Source: Terriglobia bacterium
GTDB lineage: Bacteria > Acidobacteriota > Terriglobia > Bryobacterales > Bryobacteraceae
Direction: 5' to 3'
DNA length: 64,000 bases
Assembly: GCA_020073305.1 (NCBI GenBank)
Contig: JAIQFK010000004.1
Span: 1-64,000, forward strand
Shown here: positions 17,264 through 26,966 of the stretch, piece by piece
How the letters are laid out: every line of letters begins with the position of its first letter
Position numbering within the stretch: position 1 is the stretch's first letter
Notes under the pieces: generated by a model
What the model was told of the DNA's origin: nothing
Database searches by the model: none
Seen by the model: the letters and a program-made list of their open reading frames with translations, nothing else
Program-made: the position numbers and the translations under genes

Positions 17264-17399
17264 CCGCCTGATTTCAATCGGTGCGCCCTCGCAGACACGC
17301 GTAGTCAAACTCCCTTCGCAATCATTAGTAGCAGCCAGCCCGGCAGGGTATCATCGAGAAGTTGCACGGGCCTGAGTATCGAACCGTTGAGGGAGTGTA

Positions 17400-19235
17400 A
17401 TGAACATTGCAGCCACGATGCTGTTTTCTGCCGCCGGCGGCTCCAACTCACGAATCACTGCCCTTGACTGGCTGACCATCGCGATTTACTTCGGCATTTT
17501 GCTGGGCGTGGCCTGGTGGGTGGTCCGCAAGGGCAAAGATTCGGCAGCGGATTACTTCCTGGCCGGCCGCAACCTGGGCTGGTGGATTATCGGCGCCTCG
17601 ATCTTCGCTTCGAACATCGGTTCGGAACACATCGTGGGCCTGGCGGGGTCGGGAGCAACCAGCGGAGTGGCCTTCGCCCACTACGAATTGCACGCCTGGT
17701 GCCTGCTGGTGCTGGGGTGGGTGTTCGTGCCGTTTTACATGCGTTCCATGGTGTTCACGATGCCGGAATTCCTGGAGCGGCGATTTAGCGAGAAATCGCG
17801 GTACATTCTCTCGATCGTTTCGTTGATCACATTTGTCATCTCCAAGATTGCCGTCGGCATTTTCGCCGGCGGCGTGGTCTTTGGCACTCTTTTCCCGGAG
17901 ATGCGCCTCGACCTCGGGGGGACTTCGATTGACAGTTTCTGGATCGGCTCGGTGCTGGTGATCTTGCTGACGGGACTCTATACGACGCTGGGCGGCATGC
18001 GCGCGGTAGCGTACAACGACGCCGTGCAGGTCACGGTCCTCATCGTCGGCTCGACGCTGTTGACGGGCTATGGGTTGGTCCGGCTGGGAGGATGGAGCGA
18101 ACTCCGGCACTGGTGCGGTTCCGACATGTTCAATCTTTGGAAGCCGCTCATCCCAGCGGGAGTCCACGGCACCTGGGCGCCCGTCATCGAGACGAACCAG
18201 GCGGGGCAAGTGGTCAAAGAGGCATGGTACTTCAACGGAAATTTTCCCTGGCTGGGCATGCTGTTCTGCGCGCCGATCATCGGGCTCTGGTACTGGTGCA
18301 CCGACCAATACATCGTGCAACGGGCACTGGGGGCGCCGAATGAGACTGTCGCGCGCCGGGGCAGCATCTTTGCCGCGTTTCTCAAATTGTTTCCGGTGTA
18401 CCTGTTCCTCATTCCGGGCCTGATCTGCTTTGCGCTGGCCAAAAGCGGCAAGGTCCCCGAACTGGCCCAGATCATCGGGCCGGACGGCCAGGCGAATCCG
18501 GCCGCCTCGAACGGCGCTTTCCCGATGATGGTTCAGTATCTTTTGCCGCCGGGGATTCGCGGCATCGTGGTGGCCGGACTGCTTTCCGCCTTGATGGGTT
18601 CGCTGGCCGGCGTGTTCAACGCTTGTTCCACCCTCTTCACGGTGGACCTCTACGAGAAATGGAAAAAGGGGGCCTCGCAACATCAGATCGTGCGGACCGG
18701 CCGGATCGCCACGGCAATCATGGTGGTCATCGCCCTGGCGTGGATTCCCGTCATCAAGAACGCGCACGGTCTCTACAACTATTTGCAGTCCGTGCAGGGT
18801 TACCTGGCTCCGCCCATCTTTGTGGTGTTTTTCTTTGGCGTCTTTTTCAAGCGTCTCAACGCCCAGGGAGCTTTTTGGGCCATGATGGTGGGGTTTGCGT
18901 TAGGCATCTTCCGCATGGTGGTGGACACTCCCGTGACACTGGGCCTCGAAGGATTCCAGAACGGATATCCACAGGGATCGTTCCTCTGGATCGTCAACAA
19001 CATCTACTTTCAGTACTTCAGCGTTCTGATCACGGTGGTGTCCGCCGTGGTCATGGTGGTGGTGAGCCATCTGACAGCTCCGCAGGACTACGCAACCATT
19101 CAGAGCCTCACCTTCGGAACCGCGACCCAAGAAGATCTCCACCGTACGCGCGCGAGCTGGAGCTGGAGAGAGGTCGCAGCCTCCGGAGTCGTTCTGATTT
19201 GCATCCTGGGGGGGTACCTCTATTTCCGCGGCTAG
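17400..19235 (+). CDS. Sodium:solute symporter (SSS/SGLT family)
   Basis: A 611-residue inner-membrane transporter with about 13-14 helices. Family motifs are DSAADYFLAGRNLGWWIIGASIFASNIGSEHIVGLAG (sugar-type SGLT signature, residues about 42-80, quoted by its core GRNLGWW), LTGLYTTLGGMRAVAYNDAVQ and RGIVVAGLLSALMGSLAGVFN. These place it in the SGLT branch that moves sugars or related polyols with Na+. The motif set is closer to glucose/galactose/inositol symporters than to proline or pantothenate carriers. No regulator is next to it; the aminotransferase/oxidoreductase operon follows after 236 bases with no recognisable element between. Confidence 0.92.
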   Translation: MNIAATMLFSAAGGSNSRITALDWLTIAIYFGILLGVAWWVVRKGKDSAADYFLAGRNLGWWIIGASIFASNIGSEHIVGLAGSGATSGVAFAHYELHAWCLLVLGWVFVPFYMRSMVFTMPEFLERRFSEKSRYILSIVSLITFVISKIAVGIFAGGVVFGTLFPEMRLDLGGTSIDSFWIGSVLVILLTGLYTTLGGMRAVAYNDAVQVTVLIVGSTLLTGYGLVRLGGWSELRHWCGSDMFNLWKPLIPAGVHGTWAPVIETNQAGQVVKEAWYFNGNFPWLGMLFCAPIIGLWYWCTDQYIVQRALGAPNETVARRGSIFAAFLKLFPVYLFLIPGLICFALAKSGKVPELAQIIGPDGQANPAASNGAFPMMVQYLLPPGIRGIVVAGLLSALMGSLAGVFNACSTLFTVDLYEKWKKGASQHQIVRTGRIATAIMVVIALAWIPVIKNAHGLYNYLQSVQGYLAPPIFVVFFFGVFFKRLNAQGAFWAMMVGFALGIFRMVVDTPVTLGLEGFQNGYPQGSFLWIVNNIYFQYFSVLITVVSAVVMVVVSHLTAPQDYATIQSLTFGTATQEDLHRTRASWSWREVAASGVVLICILGGYLYFRG

Positions 19236-19471
19236 CGGATCCGTTCGGCGGGCGCGCGTTGGTGGCAAGTGGACGCTTCGGTGTATACTCTCCCGATCTG
19301 GTACGCTCAGGCGGAAATCTTGCGAGAGTGTGCAAGAGACTTCATGATATGCCAGCGATTGTGCCGCCTTACTTCTTCGATCCAAACCGCATCCTGGTAA
19401 TGAGAAACTAGCGCCATCCTTATCGACCTCAACCTTCAGCGCACTTTGAAGAAAAAGGAGAATGAAAGCAT

Positions 19472-20770
19472 ATGGGAAAACTCGCGATCACAGGCGGTGA
19501 GCCTGTCCGGAAGAAGCGCTTCGATCCATGGCCGGTCTACACCGAGGCGGAACGCACCGCGCTCGAAGATGTCTTGACCAATGGCAACTGGGGAGGGCAG
19601 CCGTTTCCAGGCAAACATGGCGATGCGTTTGCCAAGAAGTTCGCGGAGTTCCATACGGCGAAGTACGGGCAGTGCGTGAACACGGGCACCGTAGCGATCC
19701 AGGCGGCGCTGATGGCGGTCGGAATTCAACCCGGGGACGAAGTGCTGGTACCGGCCTACACATGGGAAGGCACGGTGGGGCCGGTGCTGCTGGTGAACGC
19801 CGTCCCGGTATTCGTCGATGTGGACCCGGAGACGTATTGCATGGACGCCAAGGGGATTGAGGAGGTGCTCACTCCCAAAACGCGCGCCATTCTTCCGGTC
19901 CATTTGGGCATGCGCTTTGCAGATCTCGATGCCATCATGAGCATCGCTAAGAAGCACAGTTTGAAAGTCGTCGAAGATTGCGCGCACGTGCACGGCGGCA
20001 TGTGGTGCGCCAAGGGAGCAGGCTCGATCGGCGACCTCGGCACCTTCAGTTTCCAATCGAGCAAGCTGATCACGTGCGGCGAAGGCGGCGCGGTCATCAC
20101 CAACAACCTGGAATATTTCGAGCGCGTGCAGTCGTATATCAACGCGGGCCGCGCCAGCGTCACCGACCAGTTCAAGCACCGGATGATTGGCTTCAACTAC
20201 CGCCTGGGCGAGTTTCAAGCGGCGGTTCTGGGGCCACAACTGGAGCGGCTGCCCCAACAGCAGAAGATCCGCCAGGCCAACTTCGAGTACTTCGAGTCGC
20301 GATTACGGGGCACGCCAGGTCTCGGATTTCTGAGGTCTGAGCCGCGAATCACGCGCACCGCGCCTTACTGCTATGTCCTGAAGTATTTCGCGGAGCAGGC
20401 GAAGGGAATTCCACGGGCGGCCTTTGTCGCGGCGCTGCAACTGGAGGGGATTCCCTGTGATGGGCTCTTCTACGAGCCGGTTTACCGAAGCTCGCTGTTT
20501 CCGGTGAAGCCTACCGATTTCCCGGCGCTGAGTTGGGGGCGCACCGAGCCGCTGGATTTGCGGAACAAGTATCGCTGCCCCGCCGCCGAGCGCGCCGCGT
20601 ATCACGAGGCCATCTGGTTCCCGCACTATTTGTTCCTGGCCGCCAAGGAGGGGATCGACACCATCGTCGATGCGATTTTCAAAACGCTCGAAAACATCGA
20701 AGAGCTCCGCGGGCTCGAACATCCCACGATTCGCAATCAAGGACTCAGCCGCGCGGACCGGGAGAGCTGA
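19472..20770 (+). CDS. DegT/DnrJ/EryC1/StrS-family PLP aminotransferase
   Basis: A 432-residue aminotransferase of the sugar-nucleotide/aminocyclitol type. The PLP lysine is Lys198 in TFSFQSSKLITCGEGG. Upstream, VVEDCAHVHGG stands for the usual EDAAQAHG cofactor-contact motif, and TGTVAIQAAL binds phosphate. A GGAG site lies at 19457-19460. The gene is followed after one base by an oxidoreductase and then overlaps lead to a second one, so a small operon handles one sugar-like or cyclitol substrate. DegT + Gfo/Idh/MocA pairs usually oxidise a hydroxyl to a ketone and then aminate it, as in aminosugar or amino-cyclitol formation; the exact compound is unknown. Confidence 0.9.
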   Translation: MGKLAITGGEPVRKKRFDPWPVYTEAERTALEDVLTNGNWGGQPFPGKHGDAFAKKFAEFHTAKYGQCVNTGTVAIQAALMAVGIQPGDEVLVPAYTWEGTVGPVLLVNAVPVFVDVDPETYCMDAKGIEEVLTPKTRAILPVHLGMRFADLDAIMSIAKKHSLKVVEDCAHVHGGMWCAKGAGSIGDLGTFSFQSSKLITCGEGGAVITNNLEYFERVQSYINAGRASVTDQFKHRMIGFNYRLGEFQAAVLGPQLERLPQQQKIRQANFEYFESRLRGTPGLGFLRSEPRITRTAPYCYVLKYFAEQAKGIPRAAFVAALQLEGIPCDGLFYEPVYRSSLFPVKPTDFPALSWGRTEPLDLRNKYRCPAAERAAYHEAIWFPHYLFLAAKEGIDTIVDAIFKTLENIEELRGLEHPTIRNQGLSRADRES

Positions 20771-20771
20771 C

Positions 20772-21818
20772 ATGAGGCCAGTTGGTTACGCAGTTGTCGG
20801 ATTGGGTGGGATCTCGCAGCAAGCTATTTTGCCTGCCTTCGCGAACAGCAAGAATGCCAGGCTGGTGGCGGTGGTCAGCGGCGATCCTTCGAAAGCCGGG
20901 AGATTGGCCGCCGAGTTCCACGCCAAAAGCTGTTACGGCTACGGAGAATATTCCGATTGCCTGAAGAATCCGGAGGTGGAAGCGGTTTACGTCGCGACTC
21001 CGCCCGGCGAGCACGAGAAATACACGCTGCAGGCAGCGCGCGCAAAAAAGCATGTGCTTTGCGAGAAGCCGCTGGCGACCACGGTGGATGCATGCCGGCG
21101 CATGGTCCGAGCCTGCCGCGACCACAAGGTACTTCTCATGACCGCCTACCGGAAGTATTTTGAACCGGGCAGCGTGGCTTTGAAGAAGATCATTGCAGGC
21201 GGGAATCTGGGGCGAGTGGATATCATCCACACGGCATTTACGGAATTCCGGCCGGCAGGCGACAGCTCGCCGGACTGGCTGTTCAAACGCAAACTGAGTG
21301 GCGGCGGCCCATTGATGGACCTGGGCGTCTATTGCGTGAATACAAGCCGCTGGCTGGTGAATGAAGATCCCGTTCAGGCCACAGCGTTTCAATGGACCCG
21401 GGACCGGAAGCGATTCAAAGAAGTGGAGGAGGGCATCGCCTTCCGCTTGAATTTTGCGAGCGGCCTGGTGCTGCAGGGAACAGCAAGCTGGGGATCCGTA
21501 CTCACCTCCTTCATTCAGGTGCACGGGCAGAAGGGATGGGCCTGCCTCTCTCCGGCATTTGCCTTCGAAGATGACCGGCGGCTGACGGGAAAAATCTCGG
21601 GTCAGTGGTTCGGAGAAGAGTTCAAAGCCATCGACGAGTTTGCGCTGGAACTGGACGCTTTTGCCGGCTCGATCCGCGAGAATCGCAAGCCGGAGCCCGA
21701 TGGCGAGCAGGGAATGCGGGACATTGCAATCATCGACGCCATTTATCGATCGGCGAAAGCGGGCCGCACGGTTGCGATACGCTATCCTGGCGAGAGTTCC
21801 AAGCGGAGGAAATCGTGA
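20772..21818 (+). CDS. Gfo/Idh/MocA-family NAD(P)-dependent oxidoreductase (first)
   Basis: A 348-residue dehydrogenase. The ATG at 20772 lies one base after the aminotransferase stop and starts directly with the Rossmann strand (YAVVGLGGISQQAILPAF). The family motif CEKPLATTV (Lys of EKP near residue 99) and the C-terminal catalytic region with GGGPLMDLGVYCVN (Asp/His-type site) are present. It would oxidise or reduce a ring hydroxyl of a sugar or cyclitol. The stop overlaps the GTG of the next oxidoreductase, showing translational coupling. Confidence 0.9.
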   Translation: MRPVGYAVVGLGGISQQAILPAFANSKNARLVAVVSGDPSKAGRLAAEFHAKSCYGYGEYSDCLKNPEVEAVYVATPPGEHEKYTLQAARAKKHVLCEKPLATTVDACRRMVRACRDHKVLLMTAYRKYFEPGSVALKKIIAGGNLGRVDIIHTAFTEFRPAGDSSPDWLFKRKLSGGGPLMDLGVYCVNTSRWLVNEDPVQATAFQWTRDRKRFKEVEEGIAFRLNFASGLVLQGTASWGSVLTSFIQVHGQKGWACLSPAFAFEDDRRLTGKISGQWFGEEFKAIDEFALELDAFAGSIRENRKPEPDGEQGMRDIAIIDAIYRSAKAGRTVAIRYPGESSKRRKS

Positions 21819-22846
21819 CGAAGCTGGGGATGGGCGTGGTGGGTGTCGGCGCCATGGGGACGCGGCACGCGGAGAACATCCGCCGGCTCATTCCGGAGGC
21901 GCACCTGATCGCCGTGGCCGATGCGGATCTGGCCCGCGCCCGGCAGGTTGCGGCGGAGCTGGAGATCGAGCACGCCTACAACAGCGTCGAGGCGCTGGTT
22001 GAGCGGAAGGACATTCAGGCGGTGGCCATTGTGACGCCCGCGAAATTCCACGGCGCCGCGATCAAGGCTTGCGCCCACGCGGGGAAAGAGATCTTCTGCG
22101 AAAAGCCTCTGACGCTTACGGTAGAGGAGGCGGACGAGGTTTTGCACGTCACCTCCAAGGCGGGCGTGCGGCTGCAGCCGGGGCACGTGCGCCGCTACGA
22201 CCCCGCGCATGTCCGGGCGAAGAAGCGCATCGAAGCCGGCGAGATTGGTGATCCGGTTCTTTTCAAATCGCTGGGACGCGATCCATCGCCTCCGCCGGTG
22301 AGCTACATGGCGAGCGGCGTCAACGGCATGTTTTTCCAGGATTCGGGCGTTCATGAATTCGACCTGGGCCGGTGGTTCATGAACGATGAAGTAGCCGAAC
22401 TGCACGCTTACGGCGGCGTTCTGGTATTTCCGGAGGCGGCGCAATTCAATGACATCGACACGGCTCTGGTGAACATGAAATTCTCGCGCGGCACTCTGGG
22501 GGCGGTCGAAAACTACATGCAGGCGGTTTATGGATACGATATCCGCACGGAGATTGTCGGCTCGAAGGGCACCATCATGCTGGGTTATCTGCAGCAGACT
22601 CCGGAGCTGGTGCTGACGGCGTCGGGAACACGGACGGATGTGGTCGATCACTTTCTGGTGCGGTTTGCCGACGGGTACCTGGATGAGATGCGGGACTTTG
22701 TTCGGACCATTCTTGCCGATGGCGAGCTGAAGGTGGACGGCTTTGATGGCAGGCAGGCGGTGGCGGTGGCGGCGGCCGCGGAGCGTTCGTATCGCGAAGG
22801 CCGGCCTGTGGCGATTCCACCGGCGGCGCGGCCGGCGAAGGCGTGA
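21815..22846 (+). CDS. Gfo/Idh/MocA-family NAD(P)-dependent oxidoreductase (second)
   Basis: A 343-residue dehydrogenase. The start is the GTG at 21815, with GGAGGA at 21805-21810 and overlap with the preceding stop; the longer open frame upstream belongs to the neighbouring gene's region. It begins KLGMGVVGVGAMGTRHAENI (Rossmann), has CEKPLTLTVEEAD and a catalytic stretch FFQDSGVHEFDLGRWFM, where Asp and His occupy the usual acid-base places. Similarity to inositol 2-dehydrogenase-like enzymes is likely. Two such enzymes plus an aminotransferase in one operon point to successive steps on one polyol or sugar substrate. Confidence 0.9.
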   Translation: MTKLGMGVVGVGAMGTRHAENIRRLIPEAHLIAVADADLARARQVAAELEIEHAYNSVEALVERKDIQAVAIVTPAKFHGAAIKACAHAGKEIFCEKPLTLTVEEADEVLHVTSKAGVRLQPGHVRRYDPAHVRAKKRIEAGEIGDPVLFKSLGRDPSPPPVSYMASGVNGMFFQDSGVHEFDLGRWFMNDEVAELHAYGGVLVFPEAAQFNDIDTALVNMKFSRGTLGAVENYMQAVYGYDIRTEIVGSKGTIMLGYLQQTPELVLTASGTRTDVVDHFLVRFADGYLDEMRDFVRTILADGELKVDGFDGRQAVAVAAAAERSYREGRPVAIPPAARPAKA

Positions 22847-22934
22847 CGAAAAACCGCAAATACCCTCAGAAACCAGGCGTGGTCATGCGTTTCGGAAATC
22901 CGGCGTTTGAAGGAGAAACATCACCGAATCCGCG

Positions 22935-24338
22935 ATGAGCGACCAGCACCAGCAGATCAAACAAAGATACGGCCTGGTACGTGGTCTGGGCCTCCTCGAA
23001 GCCACGGCGCTGAACATGACCAACATGGTCGGTTTTGGGCCGTTCGTCACCATCCCCCTCATCATCGCCACGATGGGCGGGCCGCAATGCATGTTGGGCT
23101 GGCTCGCCGGCACCATCCTGTCCATCTGCGATGGCATGGTTTGGAGTGAGTTGGCCGCGGCCATGCCGGGATCGGGCGGCAGCTATTTGTTTTTAAAGGA
23201 AGCCTTCAAAACCAGCCGCCTGGCCGCCCTGTTGCCTTTTCTGTTCATCTGGCAGTTCATGGCCAGCGGGCCGCTCGAGGTGGCTTCGTCGTACATCGGT
23301 TTTGCGCAATACCTGACATACTTCTTTCCGTCCTTGGGCCCCTGGCAGAACCGCCTGCTGATCGCCGCCCTGGGCGCACTGACGATCGTGCTGCTCTATC
23401 GTCAGATCCACGCGATTGGGAGATTGATGCTCCTTTTGTGGGCGGGGATGCTGCTCACCGTGGTGCCGATCATTTTGGGCGGCGTGATTCACATCGCGCG
23501 CTTCGGGCCCGGTCCTGCGTTTGATTTTCCGCCGGGCGCCTTTGCCTTCTCCACGGGATTTGCGCTGGGTCTGGGCCGGGCCATGCTGATTGCGATGTTT
23601 GACTTTCTCGGCTATTACAGCGTGTGCTATGTCGGCGGCGAAGTTCGGAATCCGGAACGCACCTTGCCCCGAGCGATTTTTTGCTCCGTAATCGCCGTGG
23701 CGCTGATGTATTCGCTCATGAATTTCTGCGTGATCTCGGTGGTGCCGTGGCACGAAGCGATGCACTCGAAACTCATCATGGCCGAGTACATGCAAAGGCT
23801 CTACGGCGTCTGGGCGGCCCGCGTGATCACGATACTGGTGCTTTGGACCGCGTACGCGTCGGCTGTTCCAGTGCTGCTCGGCTATAGCCGGATTCCCTAT
23901 GCAGCGGCGCTCGACGGATACTTCTTCAAGCCTTTTGCGCGGCTACACCCCAAAGAAAGTTTTCCGCACGTTTCGCTGCTGGTGATGGGCATCGTGTCGA
24001 TTGCGTGCGGAATGGTCGATCTGGAAAAGGTCATTTCAGCCATGCTGACGGGCAGAATCCTGGTCCAGTTCATCGCGCAGATCTTCGCCGTGCACTACCT
24101 GCGAAAGCACCGGACCGACATCGAGCGGCCCTTCAAGGCCTGGCTGTACCCTTTGCCGAACGCGATCGCGCTGGTGGGATGGAGCTACGTCTTTCTGACC
24201 TCGGGCTGGGGGTTTATCCTGTTTGGCCTGCTGACGCTGGTGGCGGGCGTCATTGCTTTTTGGCTGTGGCGCAGGAGCGCGGGGCTGCCGGTGCTTTCGG
24301 CGGAGGGGGCGTTGGATCCGAGGGTTGCGGGAGAATGA
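22935..24338 (+). CDS. APC-superfamily amino acid permease
   Basis: A 467-residue inner-membrane transporter with about 12 helices. The N-terminal signature GLLEATALNMTNMVGFGPFVTIPLI matches the first broken helix of APC transporters, and GSGGSYLFLKEAF and FDFLGYYSVCYVGGEVRNPERTLPRAI (quoted by its GGEVRNPERTLP core) are family motifs. A GGAG site lies 20 bases before the ATG, too far for normal use, so initiation could be slightly earlier at a rare codon. It lies 88 bases after the oxidoreductase stop, in the same direction; it may import the amino donor or an amino-acid-like substrate for that pathway. Confidence 0.9.
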   Translation: MSDQHQQIKQRYGLVRGLGLLEATALNMTNMVGFGPFVTIPLIIATMGGPQCMLGWLAGTILSICDGMVWSELAAAMPGSGGSYLFLKEAFKTSRLAALLPFLFIWQFMASGPLEVASSYIGFAQYLTYFFPSLGPWQNRLLIAALGALTIVLLYRQIHAIGRLMLLLWAGMLLTVVPIILGGVIHIARFGPGPAFDFPPGAFAFSTGFALGLGRAMLIAMFDFLGYYSVCYVGGEVRNPERTLPRAIFCSVIAVALMYSLMNFCVISVVPWHEAMHSKLIMAEYMQRLYGVWAARVITILVLWTAYASAVPVLLGYSRIPYAAALDGYFFKPFARLHPKESFPHVSLLVMGIVSIACGMVDLEKVISAMLTGRILVQFIAQIFAVHYLRKHRTDIERPFKAWLYPLPNAIALVGWSYVFLTSGWGFILFGLLTLVAGVIAFWLWRRSAGLPVLSAEGALDPRVAGE

Positions 24339-24342
24339 GTTC

Positions 24343-24762
24343 ATGCTTCCCAACGCTTTCATCGGGAAGGAAAAGAAGCCCACCGAGGCTGAACTGGCCG
24401 CGGAACTTGGTCCGGCCAAATCGCTCTGGGACCGGCTAATCGCTGAACTGGCGGACGAATCCAACATCGTGACGCAGGAGTGGAATTCCTACTCGCCCAA
24501 GGCCGGATGGTTGCTGCGCCTGAAGCGCGAGAAGCGGACCATCTTGTATCTATCTCCATGCCGAGGTTGCTTTAGAGCGTCATTGGCTCTTGGCGAGAAG
24601 GCCGTGCAAGCGGCGCGGCAAAGCGGGCTCCCCCAGCGAGTGATGAAGGTGATCGACGAAGCCAAGCGGTACGCGGAGGGAACCGGCGTCCGCATTGACG
24701 TGAATGGGCCCGGAGACATTCCCATCGTCAAGAAACTGGCCGCGGTCAAGCTGGAGAACTGA
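24343..24762 (+). CDS. DUF3788-family protein
   Basis: A 139-residue cytosolic protein beginning MLPNAFIGKEKKPTEAELAAELG, four bases after the permease stop, so translational coupling with that gene is likely. The motifs LWDRLIAELADE, EWNSYSPKAGWLLRLKREKRTILYLSPC and GLPQRVMKVIDEAKRYAEGTGVRI fit DUF3788, a family found across bacteria and thought to fold like YdhG/AraC-associated domains. The upstream part of the same open frame lies inside the permease gene and is not used. Its role is unknown. Confidence 0.82.
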   Translation: MLPNAFIGKEKKPTEAELAAELGPAKSLWDRLIAELADESNIVTQEWNSYSPKAGWLLRLKREKRTILYLSPCRGCFRASLALGEKAVQAARQSGLPQRVMKVIDEAKRYAEGTGVRIDVNGPGDIPIVKKLAAVKLEN

Positions 24763-24878
24763 GGGCCGTGGCCGGCGGTTACACATGTGACGACGGCCCG
24801 CTAGCTTTATCTGGCATCTTTTCTGTAAAATACGCATGATTGTCGTTTGTTGACAGCCGGGGGGGGCGCTGTCTCACG

Positions 24879-26966
24879 ATGAAGACCGTCGGCGTTGCGG
24901 TTTGCTCGCTGCTGTTGCTCGCTCTAGCTGCTCGCGGCGATGCCAACCTGCCGGAACTGGGCCCGCAGGTGATCTCGGTTTTCCCGCTGGGCGCCCGCCA
25001 GGGAGAGACCCTCGAAGTCCAGATACTGGGGCGCAATCTCAACGACACCCGCGACCTTACTTTCGCGCGCCCGGACATCCAGGCGCAGTTGCTTTCCTCG
25101 GATTTCTTTTCGGTGAAAGTCCGGATTTCTGTCGGCTCCAATGTGCCGGTGGGGCTGCATGATTACCGGCTGCGCACGCCGAGCGGTACACATGTGGGCG
25201 TGTTCCACGTCGGATCGCTGCCGCGCCTGAACGAAGTCGAGCCGAACAACGATCTTAAGCACGCGCAGAGCATTACGTTGCCGGTCATGATCGACGGGGT
25301 TGTGGATGATGACGACTACGATGTGTTTCGATTCCACGCCGAAGCGGGGCAGACTCTGATCTTCGATGTCATGGCAACACGCGCCGGCTCGCGTCTCGAC
25401 AGCACCATCGCAATCCTTGACGAACACGCCGCCGAACTGGACTTCATCGACGACTATTACATCCACAAAGATCCGTACCTGTCCTTCGCGGTGAAGAAGA
25501 CGGGTGACTACTTCGTGCGCGTCGCGGCCGCCACCGAGCCCATCGCGACTCTCGTCGACGGCAGCCGCTACAGCAGCTATCGCCTGGTGGCGGGCGCTGT
25601 GCCGCACATGTTGCACGTGCTGCCCGCGGGGGCGCGGCGCGGCGCCACCAGCGAACTCAAGATTTCGGGATTGAACCTGGGGAAGGTCGACCGGGTCGTG
25701 CTCGGCGAGTTGCTGGCCGAAGGCAAGGTGGTAAGCGCTACGGCCGATTCGCTGACTATTCGCATGGGCGTGCCGGGATCGGTCGCTCCCGGGCGGTATC
25801 CGCTGCGCGCGTTCGCGGGTTCTGTCGAAGCGCCGCTGCAGATTCAGATGGTGGTCTCCGACCTGGACGAAAAGCTGGCCACTCCGGCACGGTACCGTGA
25901 ACATCCGCAGAACATTACTTTTCCGGTGGCGCTGAGCGGCGTCTTCGATGAAAAGAAGGCGCGTGACTTCTTTGCGTTCGACGTTCGCGCGGGCGAGCGC
26001 CTGGTTTTCGATGTCGATTCCATGAAGCTGGGCTTCCTGGATGATCCTCTGGTGGCCGTGTACACGCCGGAGGGCAAACTGCTGGCCTCGCACGATGACC
26101 GCCTGCAGCAGAACGGCGACGAGCCGCCGAATCTCGATTCCTACCTGGTGTACACGTTCGAGAAAGCCGGGCGCTACATCGCCATGATCCGCGACTGTGC
26201 GGAACGCGGCAATCCGAATTACGTTTACCGGCTCGCCATCTATCCCGCCCGGCCGGATTTCGACCTGAAGTCGCTCACGCCGGAGCTGACACTCTTCCGC
26301 GGCCGGACGGTGCCATTGCCGGTGCGCGTGAGGAGGTTCGGCGGGTGGTCGACGCCGGTTGAAGTCTGGGCTGAGAATCTGCCACCCGGCGTGACGACAG
26401 AAAAGATGACGGCCGAGCCGAAGGATACGATCGTTAAGGATAATTGCGCGCTTGACCGCCAACTCGACGGGACGAATGTTTACATTCCGATGCACGTGGC
26501 CGCGGATGCCCCGGCGGGCGATTACACCATTCGTTTGCACGCGCGGGGCGTGCTTTATGGAAGGGTTGTCGAGCGCACTGCCGAGATTGTCTACTGGTGG
26601 GAGCACGTCGGCAAAGTGACCGGTGTGGTGGAAGATCAGAAGGTGGTCGCCACGGTGACGGAGTTGCCGGCCGTCGTATTTGAGGCGCCCGAAGCGGTGT
26701 CGGTCGCGCCGGGCAAGGTCGCGCGGCTGCAGTTCCTGGTCAGGCGGTACGACGACGGGAAGTCGACTCTCAAAATCGAGCCGGAAGCGCCCATCGAAGG
26801 CGTGAAATTTGAAAATAACGAAGTACCGCCCGGCAAGCCCAACGCCGAGCTGAAGTTGACGGCAACCGGCGCGTTCAAACCAGGCTGGTTCAAGCTGCGC
26901 GCCGGCTCGTCGGTTTCTCCCCCGATTGAATTGAAATTGCAGACCTCGCAGGAGGATGAGCAGTGA
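24879..26966 (+). CDS. Secreted multidomain protein with PPC-type domains
   Basis: A 695-residue exported protein. Met at 24879 is chosen because a signal peptide follows directly (MKTVGVAVCSLLLLALAARGDA); the open frame reaches 13 codons further upstream. After an IPT/TIG-like module (SVFPLGARQGETLEVQILGRNL) comes a pre-peptidase C-terminal (PPC) domain (LNEVEPNNDLKHAQSITLP … DDDYDVFRFHAEAGQTLIFDV), a second TIG-like module (HVLPAGARRGATSELKISG) and a second PPC domain (FDEKKARDFFAFDVRAGERLVFDV), then beta domains. It forms an operon with DUF1549/1553 and DUF1501 genes, an arrangement typical of Planctomycetota and Acidobacteriota. It likely works in the envelope; substrate unknown. Confidence 0.88.
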   Translation: MKTVGVAVCSLLLLALAARGDANLPELGPQVISVFPLGARQGETLEVQILGRNLNDTRDLTFARPDIQAQLLSSDFFSVKVRISVGSNVPVGLHDYRLRTPSGTHVGVFHVGSLPRLNEVEPNNDLKHAQSITLPVMIDGVVDDDDYDVFRFHAEAGQTLIFDVMATRAGSRLDSTIAILDEHAAELDFIDDYYIHKDPYLSFAVKKTGDYFVRVAAATEPIATLVDGSRYSSYRLVAGAVPHMLHVLPAGARRGATSELKISGLNLGKVDRVVLGELLAEGKVVSATADSLTIRMGVPGSVAPGRYPLRAFAGSVEAPLQIQMVVSDLDEKLATPARYREHPQNITFPVALSGVFDEKKARDFFAFDVRAGERLVFDVDSMKLGFLDDPLVAVYTPEGKLLASHDDRLQQNGDEPPNLDSYLVYTFEKAGRYIAMIRDCAERGNPNYVYRLAIYPARPDFDLKSLTPELTLFRGRTVPLPVRVRRFGGWSTPVEVWAENLPPGVTTEKMTAEPKDTIVKDNCALDRQLDGTNVYIPMHVAADAPAGDYTIRLHARGVLYGRVVERTAEIVYWWEHVGKVTGVVEDQKVVATVTELPAVVFEAPEAVSVAPGKVARLQFLVRRYDDGKSTLKIEPEAPIEGVKFENNEVPPGKPNAELKLTATGAFKPGWFKLRAGSSVSPPIELKLQTSQEDEQ

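Noticed and set aside
17448-18767. Open minus-strand frame of 439 codons inside the SSS symporter
   Set aside because: Shadow frame, rich in His/Asp/Arg, with no recognisable domain.
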